This document shows positions 58,317 to 64,000 of a stretch of DNA of 64,000 nucleotides, one piece after another. This DNA is from Exiguobacterium sp. BMC-KP. Its GTDB lineage: Bacteria; Bacillota; Bacilli; Exiguobacteriales; Exiguobacteriaceae. A program made the translations under genes and the position numbers. The stretch's first letter is position 1. Every line of letters starts with the position of its first letter. Under the pieces are notes generated by a model. It did not search any database and was not told the origin of the DNA. It worked only from the letters and a program-made list of their open reading frames with translations. The stretch is from positions 558,001-622,000 of the forward strand of contig NZ_LGIW01000015.1 in NCBI RefSeq assembly GCF_001275385.1, given 5' to 3'.

Positions 58317-59308
58317 TACTTCTCCAGCGCTTTCGCGATATCAGTGAAGAATTCCGAGTACGTCTGGATCGATTCATTCAAGTACGTATCTTTCGGTGCG
58401 TAGACGATGTTGTCGTCTTTGATTGCTTTCGTTTTCTGAAGAGCTGGTGCACGGTCGATGACGTCTTGCGCTGGTACAGCACCTTCTGCGTTTCCGAGTG
58501 GTGCGTCGCGATCAAGGACGAGTAGCCAGTCCGGGTTACTTTGAGCAATCGCTTCGACCGACACTTCATCGCCTTGATCGTTGCCCGATTTTTGTTTGAC
58601 TTCAAGAGCTGGTTTCCAGTTGAACAAATCATACATCGGTCCGAAGACACGTCCACTCATCGGAGCCGAGAATCCGATATCACCGCCCGAGACGATGACC
58701 GACATAACGCTGTCTTGTCCGTTATACGATTTTTTGACGTCTTTGATTGATTGCTCGAGTGTCGTCACGAGTTGATCGGCTTCTTGTTTCTTATCAAAAA
58801 TCTGTCCGAGTGTTTCTGTCGTATCTTCGAGTCCTTTAACGAGTAATTCACCTGGCGTACCGGAGTCTTCCGGTAAGGAGATATCGAGATCGATGACAGC
58901 GGCGTTCGGAACGAGCTTTTTGATATCTTCGTAATGATCAGCGAAGCGTTGTCCGACGATGACGACATCCGGATTGACACCAGCGATCGCTTCGAGGTTT
59001 GGTTCGAAGTGCATGCCGACGTCGACGATATCCTTGTCTTTTGCGTATGGTGATTCAGCCGGGAGTAATCCGACTGGTGCTGCGACGAGTTCGACGTCCC
59101 ATGCGGCAAGTGTCTCGAATGTCCGGTTATCGAGTGCGACGACTTTCTTCGGATTGACCGGGACGTTGACCGTTCCGTGTGCGTCCTTGATTTTGACCGT
59201 CTTTGGTGCCTCAGCGTTCTTCTTCGTGTCTGCTTCTCCTGCGTTCCCGCATGCTGCGAGTAAAACAGCAAGTGAACTCACGACGAGTGGTGTTTTCCAT
59301 TTCCCCAT
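58316..59308 (-). CDS. Iron-siderophore binding lipoprotein
   Basis: 330 residues. Lipoprotein signal peptide with lipobox LLAAC (C20), then a type III periplasmic-binding fold (TVKIKDAHGTVNVPVNPKKVVALDN, PDVVIVGQRFADHYEDIKKL). YclQ/FatB-like in style. It heads the operon and captures the ferric siderophore at the membrane. A Fur box lies about 100 bases upstream of the start; the ribosome site is AGGAGCTGAATC. Confidence 0.94.
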   Translation of the reverse strand: MGKWKTPLVVSSLAVLLAACGNAGEADTKKNAEAPKTVKIKDAHGTVNVPVNPKKVVALDNRTFETLAAWDVELVAAPVGLLPAESPYAKDKDIVDVGMHFEPNLEAIAGVNPDVVIVGQRFADHYEDIKKLVPNAAVIDLDISLPEDSGTPGELLVKGLEDTTETLGQIFDKKQEADQLVTTLEQSIKDVKKSYNGQDSVMSVIVSGGDIGFSAPMSGRVFGPMYDLFNWKPALEVKQKSGNDQGDEVSVEAIAQSNPDWLLVLDRDAPLGNAEGAVPAQDVIDRAPALQKTKAIKDDNIVYAPKDTYLNESIQTYSEFFTDIAKALEK

Positions 59309-59409
59309 GATGATTCAGCTCCTCATATTTAATTTGATAATGCATAAATCACGGATTGAGCAGCAGATGGATTATGTATGTCTACGAGATTAATCTGTTC
59401 TCAATAAGT

Positions 59410-59428
59410 GATAATGATTATCATTTTC
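59410..59428. promoter_or_regulatory. Fur box of the siderophore operon
   Basis: GATAATGATTATCATTTTC matches the 19-base Fur consensus GATAATGATAATCATTATC at all but two or three positions. Its location upstream of the binding-protein gene fits iron repression. Confidence 0.88.
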
Positions 59429-59536
59429 ATGTTCACCGAGAATGATAGCAAACGAATTTGGAAGACGCAACGCTAATTTCCAAGGAATTACCTGGATCAG
59501 TTTTTTACTTCTATAAACTATTCGAAAATAAAAAAA

Positions 59537-59551
59537 TGATAATCTTTCTCA
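59537..59551. promoter_or_regulatory. Weaker second Fur-like site
   Basis: TGATAATCTTTCTCA fits the 7-1-7 pattern TGATAATNATTATCA at 12 of 14 positions. It lies about 110 bases from the first box and 140 bases before the GGDEF gene, so it could serve either direction. The rest of the 382-base gap (59309-59690) has no gene. Confidence 0.45.
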
Positions 59552-59690
59552 TTTGGATATAGAAATAGGACCATCGGACGCTTTTAAGCAACAAAGGTTT
59601 AGACACCTCTAAAAAGAGAAAGTGGTAATATATGTATCAAATTTTCAAATCAGAGATGCTGTAGAAGATGACTTCGAAACGAGGTGCTCT

Positions 59691-60644
59691 ATGAATCAGC
59701 CATTTGAAGAATTAAAGATGTATCAAAATTTTGATGAGCTCGCAAACGATGTACTCGATTTCGCAAAAGAAATTTTGCCAGAACAGATGTTGTATTTATC
59801 AGCGATCGAAGCAGGAGAACAACGGATGTTGAAGATTGCAAACGATAAAGGTGACATCCCGATGGTCGAAGGGATGCAACTTGAATTGAATCAGTCGTTA
59901 TGTAAGCTGATTGATTTTGAGACGAAACAACCGGTCGTCTTAGAGAATATTCCGAACGCAGAACAACTCGGAGATTGGCGAAAGGGTCTGGATGAGGCAC
60001 ATGTCCGCTCCTACCTAGGAATTCCCATCGTCTTGACGAGCGGTGAGACGTTCGGAACATTATGTGCGATCAATAACCAAGTCAGTTTGTATGAACAGAA
60101 GAATGTTCAGCTGTTGCAACGCATCGTTCGGTTGTTTTTGTATTATTTAGAGCTCGAGCGGTATGCATGGAAAGACGCGTTGACGGGATTGTACAATCGT
60201 CGCTACTTAACGAAGCAGTTCGATGATCATCTAGGACAAGCAGGGGCGATCTTCTTTCTTGATCTCGACGGGTTTAAGCAAGTCAATGATTTGTATGGAC
60301 ATGAGACAGGGGACATCGTTCTGCAAGAAGTCGCACAGCGTTTGCAACGAGTCGTTCGCGAGCAAGACGATGCGATGGCGGTACGATTAGGTGGGGATGA
60401 GTTCATCTTGTATTTCGGTCATGCCGATACGAAGGAAGGGTGGGAACAACTCGCGGCGCAAATCGTCTCTGTATTAAGTGAATGGGATACGGACTATCGT
60501 GTATCGACGAGCATCGGAATCGTAACGTATAACGAGTACCGTCCAATGCTACAAGACTTGTTGCAACAGGCAGATATTGCGCTTTATGCTGCCAAGTCAT
60601 CAGGAAAGAATGCGTATCAGTTTTATGAGTTGGTGAAGAAATGA
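59691..60644 (+). CDS. GAF-GGDEF diguanylate cyclase
   Basis: 317 residues from ATG 59691 behind GAGGTG; the 23 codons of open frame before it have no ribosome site. GAF domain about 8-150, then a GGDEF domain with DALTGLYNRRYL, FFLDLDGFKQVND and an intact active-site G234-G-D-E-F238. It should make cyclic di-GMP from two GTP. The RxxD sequence (R223-E-Q-D226) lies seven residues before GGDEF in place of the usual five, so product inhibition at a canonical I-site is doubtful. The GAF domain presumably senses a small ligand or redox state. No membrane helix. Confidence 0.92.
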   Translation: MNQPFEELKMYQNFDELANDVLDFAKEILPEQMLYLSAIEAGEQRMLKIANDKGDIPMVEGMQLELNQSLCKLIDFETKQPVVLENIPNAEQLGDWRKGLDEAHVRSYLGIPIVLTSGETFGTLCAINNQVSLYEQKNVQLLQRIVRLFLYYLELERYAWKDALTGLYNRRYLTKQFDDHLGQAGAIFFLDLDGFKQVNDLYGHETGDIVLQEVAQRLQRVVREQDDAMAVRLGGDEFILYFGHADTKEGWEQLAAQIVSVLSEWDTDYRVSTSIGIVTYNEYRPMLQDLLQQADIALYAAKSSGKNAYQFYELVKK

Positions 60645-60653
60645 TTGGCATAC

Positions 60654-60701
60654 AAAAGACCTGATGCTTCTGAAATCTTTCAGAAACAGTCAGGTCTTTT
60701 T
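60654..60701. terminator. Bidirectional terminator
   Basis: AAAAGACCTGA (60654-60664) pairs with TCAGGTCTTTT (60690-60700), with an inner TTCTGAAA/TTTCAGAA hairpin. Confidence 0.9.
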
Positions 60702-61257
60702 AGTTGCTATGTAGACGATGGACAATCCGAATGATGTCTTTTTTCGGACGGTCAGGAAACCTTAGACACAACGTTTCAACGCACGTTACAGGATCCTCAT
60801 TCTCTAACAAGCGGAGAGCTTCCTTGACGACTGGATCATGCGGTTCGTTCACTTCGAAAGTTTTAGCTGTCGAGTCGCTCGATTGATGGATCAAATAAAA
60901 CAACGAGGTATGGACAAAAATGAGGACGACTTTTGTCGCGAACGAGATGGTGATCGTCTCCACGTAAAGATCCATCAAAAGCAAAACGCTTAAACTTACC
61001 CAAAAGTTCACTGCGGCAAAAAGGACGTTCGAGATAAGGTGCTTAAACAGTCCACCGAGCGCACGCATCACTCCGTCGAAGATGACGCTAACAAGTAAAC
61101 TTGCGAGATAGAAACATAAGAGAAACACAAGGCAACCGACAAGCGAGTCGAAGGCGACGCCTCCGACGTATAGGATCAGTCCATCGATTAGGAGCAATGG
61201 AAGCACCAAGATGAGACAGAGAAATACAAGCGAGAAAGCAGAAAATAAGCGTAACAT
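60700..61257 (-). CDS. Four-helix membrane protein with soluble C-terminus
   Basis: 185 residues; ATG 61257 behind GAAAGGATGATC. Hydrophobic segments at about 5-30, 38-62, 76-96 and 104-122, then a charged tail of 60 residues (NEPHDPVVKEALRLLENED, RPKKDIIRIVHRLHS). The hydrophobic part has a faint resemblance to the YrvL regulatory-protein family, but I am not sure. Function unknown. Confidence 0.6.
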   Translation of the reverse strand: MLRLFSAFSLVFLCLILVLPLLLIDGLILYVGGVAFDSLVGCLVFLLCFYLASLLVSVIFDGVMRALGGLFKHLISNVLFAAVNFWVSLSVLLLMDLYVETITISFATKVVLIFVHTSLFYLIHQSSDSTAKTFEVNEPHDPVVKEALRLLENEDPVTCVETLCLRFPDRPKKDIIRIVHRLHSN

Positions 61258-61442
61258 CAGATCATCCTTTCGATGCGAATCGTCTCGTCAGGCAAGAGGC
61301 GCAGTATACGAACTAGGATACCGTTTTAAATAGTTAATTACAATTATTGACAAAAAGAAAACGCAATCAGGATGTTTCTCAGCTGAGCGTGGAAATGCTG
61401 TCAAAAAGCGGTTCGATGTCCAGTTAACATCTGGATTATCCA

Positions 61443-61487
61443 TTGACAATCCTTACCTTCCCCTCTTACAATTGAAAATGATTATCA
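61443..61487 (+). promoter_or_regulatory. Promoter and Fur box of the nikA-like gene
   Basis: Consensus TTGACA (61443-61448), 18-base spacer and TACAAT (61467-61472), then TGAAAATGATTATCA (61473-61487), which fits the Fur 7-1-7 pattern at 13 of 14 positions and covers the predicted transcription start. Confidence 0.85.
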
Positions 61488-61512
61488 ATACAAGTTGGGA
61501 GTTCTGTCTACC

Positions 61513-63123
61513 ATGAACGTTAACCGTAAAAAATTACTGCTTTCTACTGTTTCGATCCTGTCTTTGACATCAATATTGATCGGCTGCTCGAACCCGGGCG
61601 AGTCGACAGGAGAGCGAAAAGATAAAGATACATTAACGCTCGCATGGCCACGCGACGTTGGAACGATGAACCCGCACGTCTACAACCCTTCACAACTGTT
61701 CGCACAGTCGATGATCTATGAGCCACTCGTCCACTACGGGGAAGGTGGAAAGCTCGAGCCATACTTAGCATCGTCTTGGAAGATTTCAGAGGACGGAAAA
61801 ACGTATACGTTCACGCTTCGTGACGGCGTCAAGTTCTCGGACGGTTCGACGTTCGACGCAGCCATCGTCAAAAAGAATTTTGACGCGATTCTCAAACAAA
61901 AAGCCTTACATAGTTGGCTTGGTTTCATCACGAAAATCAAGAAGACGGAAGCGGTCGATGCGAAGACATTCCGCCTGACGTTATCCGAAGCGTATTATCC
62001 GACGATTCAAGAACTCGCAGTCGTCCGTCCGGTGCGTTTCCTCGGAGAAGCTGGATTCCCGGAAAACGGTGATACGTCGAAGGGTGTCAAAAAAGAAGTC
62101 GGAACAGGGCCTTGGATGCTTGACGAGTACAAACCGGATCAGTACGCAACGTTTAAGGTCAACAAGAACTACTGGGGACCGAAGCCGAACGTCGATCACA
62201 TTAAAGTCGACATTATCCCGGATGCGGAGACACGTGTCTTAGCACTCGAAAAAGGACAGGTCGATCTGATTTACGGGGAAGGGGCGATCAGCATCGATGC
62301 CTTCAACCAGTTGAAGACGGATAAGTCGTACAAAACGCAGATGTCTGAACCAGTCGCGACGCGTCTCCTCGTCTTGAACACGAAAAATAAACGTCTGTCT
62401 GACGAACGCGTCCGCCAGGCGCTTCAGCACGGGTTTGATAAAGCCGCACTCGTCGAAGGCATCACGTCAGGACTAGAATCCCCGGCTGATTACCTTCTGC
62501 CACCAAACATGCCGTACACATCGAACTTGAAAGTGCAGCAACGGGATTATGACGTCAAGGAAGCAAACCGTCTCCTTGATGAAGCAGGCTGGAAACTGCC
62601 GAAAGGTGAAAAAGTCCGCGATAAAGACGGTCAACCGTTGCAAATCGGAATGATGTATGACGCAGCCGAACAGGTCCAAAAAGCGATGGCGGAGACACTG
62701 CAGTCTGAGTGGTCAAAAATCGGTGTCGAGCTGAAGACAGAAGCCGTCGAATTGCCGGATCAAGTCCAGCGCTTCAAGGATAATCGGTTTGATATCAACT
62801 TCTACAGTAACTTCGGTGCACCGTATGATCCACATACGTTCGTGAACCTGATTGATACGGATGGCTTCGGCTTCAAGGAAGCGATTTCGGCTTATCCGAA
62901 TAAAGAACAACTCTTGCAAGAGATCAAAGATGTCTTGAAGACGACTGACGAAACGAAGCGTCAGAAGATGTACGCTGACATTCTGCCATCGCTCCAAGAT
63001 CAAGGGGCGTTGATTCCCATCTCGTACTTGAAGAAGATGGCGATCTATCAATCGGACGTGACAAACTTCCAGTTCCCGACGAACCGGGACGAAAGTCCAT
63101 TTGCTCGGATCGGCATCAACTAA
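61513..63123 (+). CDS. Nickel / metallophore ABC transporter substrate-binding lipoprotein (NikA/CntA-like)
   Basis: 536 residues from ATG 61513; only a weak TGGGAG ribosome site precedes it. Lipobox ILIGC. The protein follows E. coli NikA closely in order: WPRDVGTMNPHVYNPSQLFAQSM, VYEPLVHY-type segment, SEDGKTYTFTLRDGVKFSDG, AYYPTIQELAVVRP, GTGPWMLDEYKP, GAPYDPHTF. NikA/CntA proteins bind nickel or other metals as complexes with histidine or nicotianamine-like metallophores. The Fur box suggests iron-linked, CntA-like use and not pure nickel supply. Followed after 12 bases by a permease gene. Confidence 0.9.
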   Translation: MNVNRKKLLLSTVSILSLTSILIGCSNPGESTGERKDKDTLTLAWPRDVGTMNPHVYNPSQLFAQSMIYEPLVHYGEGGKLEPYLASSWKISEDGKTYTFTLRDGVKFSDGSTFDAAIVKKNFDAILKQKALHSWLGFITKIKKTEAVDAKTFRLTLSEAYYPTIQELAVVRPVRFLGEAGFPENGDTSKGVKKEVGTGPWMLDEYKPDQYATFKVNKNYWGPKPNVDHIKVDIIPDAETRVLALEKGQVDLIYGEGAISIDAFNQLKTDKSYKTQMSEPVATRLLVLNTKNKRLSDERVRQALQHGFDKAALVEGITSGLESPADYLLPPNMPYTSNLKVQQRDYDVKEANRLLDEAGWKLPKGEKVRDKDGQPLQIGMMYDAAEQVQKAMAETLQSEWSKIGVELKTEAVELPDQVQRFKDNRFDINFYSNFGAPYDPHTFVNLIDTDGFGFKEAISAYPNKEQLLQEIKDVLKTTDETKRQKMYADILPSLQDQGALIPISYLKKMAIYQSDVTNFQFPTNRDESPFARIGIN

Positions 63124-63135
63124 AGGAGGGATGAC

Positions 63136-64000
63136 ATGGGGGTCTTCCTCGTCAAACGTATATTATCCGTCATCCCGATCTTGTTACTTGCCGTCTTGAT
63201 TCTGACGGGGCTGATTCATCTGTCACCGGTTGATCCGGCAGAGGCCTATCTATCTGCTGCTCATATCCAACCGACGGATGAACTACTCGCTGCCAAACGA
63301 GCAGAATTCGGACTCGATCAACCGTTCTATCAACAATACTTCGATGCCGTCATCCGCTTGGCGCAGCTCGATTTCGGAACATCGTATCTTTCCGGCAAAC
63401 CGGTCTTAGAAGATGTCTTGCTCCGCTTACCGCCAACGGTCGAGCTGGCAGTGACGAGTCTACTGCTCGCACTCGTCATCAGTATCCCGCTCGGGTTCCT
63501 TGCCGGGATCAAGAAGAATGGATTCTTCGATCATCTCAGTCGGGCAATTGCCTTCATCGGGGCTTCGATTCCGTCGTTTTGGCTCGGGTATCTGTTCATC
63601 TTCTTCTTTGCTGTCCAGCTGGATTGGTTTCCGGTCGGTGGGACGGGAAGTGTGATGCACTTGATCTTACCGGCATTGACACTCGCGTTTCCGTTGATTT
63701 CGCTGTATACACGATTGCTTCGTGGCAGTGTGATTGAAGCGTTGAACGAACCGTATGTCTTATTCGCCCGGACACGTGGACTGAAGGAAGGACGCATTCT
63801 TGGTAAACACGTCCTTCGGATGGCAATCCCACCGATGATTACAGGTCTCGGGATGAACCTCGGGAAGTTACTGACGGGCACGATCATCGTCGAGACCGTT
63901 TTCTCTTGGCCGGGCTTCGGTCGTTACTTCATTGAAGCGATCTTTGATCGGGATATGCCGGTCATTCAAGGGTATGTCTTTCTCGCGGCCCTCGTCTTCA
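63136..64000 (+). CDS. NikB/CntB-like ABC transporter permease (cut by window end)
   Basis: ATG 63136 behind AAAGGAGGG; 288 codons are visible and the frame is still open at the window end. Opening GVFLVKRILSVIPILLLAVL, the periplasmic loop with LSPVDPAEAYLSA, the DFGTSYLSGKPV segment and the EAA-type motif near EPYVLFARTRGLKEGRILGKH are those of DppB/NikB permeases. Usual length is about 310, so 20-30 residues are missing. It pairs with the preceding binding protein; a NikC, D and E set is expected beyond the window. Confidence 0.93.
   Translation, partial: MGVFLVKRILSVIPILLLAVLILTGLIHLSPVDPAEAYLSAAHIQPTDELLAAKRAEFGLDQPFYQQYFDAVIRLAQLDFGTSYLSGKPVLEDVLLRLPPTVELAVTSLLLALVISIPLGFLAGIKKNGFFDHLSRAIAFIGASIPSFWLGYLFIFFFAVQLDWFPVGGTGSVMHLILPALTLAFPLISLYTRLLRGSVIEALNEPYVLFARTRGLKEGRILGKHVLRMAIPPMITGLGMNLGKLLTGTIIVETVFSWPGFGRYFIEAIFDRDMPVIQGYVFLAALVF

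Overview
The window reads as a chromosomal segment of a mid-GC member of the Bacilli, most likely Exiguobacterium or a close relative. This is inferred from the protein flavour, strong AGGAGG-type ribosome sites, many hairpin-plus-U terminators, a B-type RNase P RNA placed next to a THUMP RNA methyltransferase (the Bacillus rnpB/ypsC order), and Fur, Zur, Rex and CcpA-like sites of the Bacillus type. No rRNA, tRNA, CRISPR array or intact insertion sequence was seen.

Layout. 1-7000: DedA fragment, NhaC/YuiF-type antiporter, beta-carbonic anhydrase, bifunctional adhE behind an elaborate operator region, and an unknown membrane protein. 7450-17800: secreted 5'-nucleotidase-family enzyme, a LysR / ketopantoate-reductase-like / acetoacetate decarboxylase cluster, a GrpB / DinB-like / hydrolase run, a Zur-box-linked COG0523 (CobW/YciC) GTPase and cardiolipin synthase. 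17860-34250: GH31 glucosidase, SMI1/KNR4 protein, lytic transglycosylase, CPBP protease, an ABC-2 exporter with an extracytoplasmic partner, a potassium channel, a subtilase, rnpB and its methyltransferase neighbour.

34300-41760 is a decayed prophage: C-terminal integrase remnant, early-region phage genes, then a sharply AT-rich block (about 35670-39330) of four intact genes, then frameshifted small and large terminase genes. The AT-rich block holds two homologous EVE/PUA-like proteins (one fused to an HTH) and an overlapping gene pair made of a soluble protein and a four-helix membrane protein. This intact cargo inside a ruined prophage is the best candidate here for an undescribed system, plausibly phage defence.

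41990-54700: small accessory genes (acetyltransferases, a tandemly duplicated zinc-ribbon membrane protein, glutathione peroxidase, EamA transporter, a second SMI1/KNR4 protein), the N-acetylmuramate-6-phosphate salvage genes murQ, murP and mupG, a broken membrane-protein gene, a DUF1349 protein and a citrate synthase. 54760-64000: metal uptake. A siderophore ABC operon with an FNR-type reductase lies behind a Fur box, followed by a GAF-GGDEF diguanylate cyclase and a NikA/CntA-like binding protein with NikB permease (cut by the window end), also behind a Fur box.
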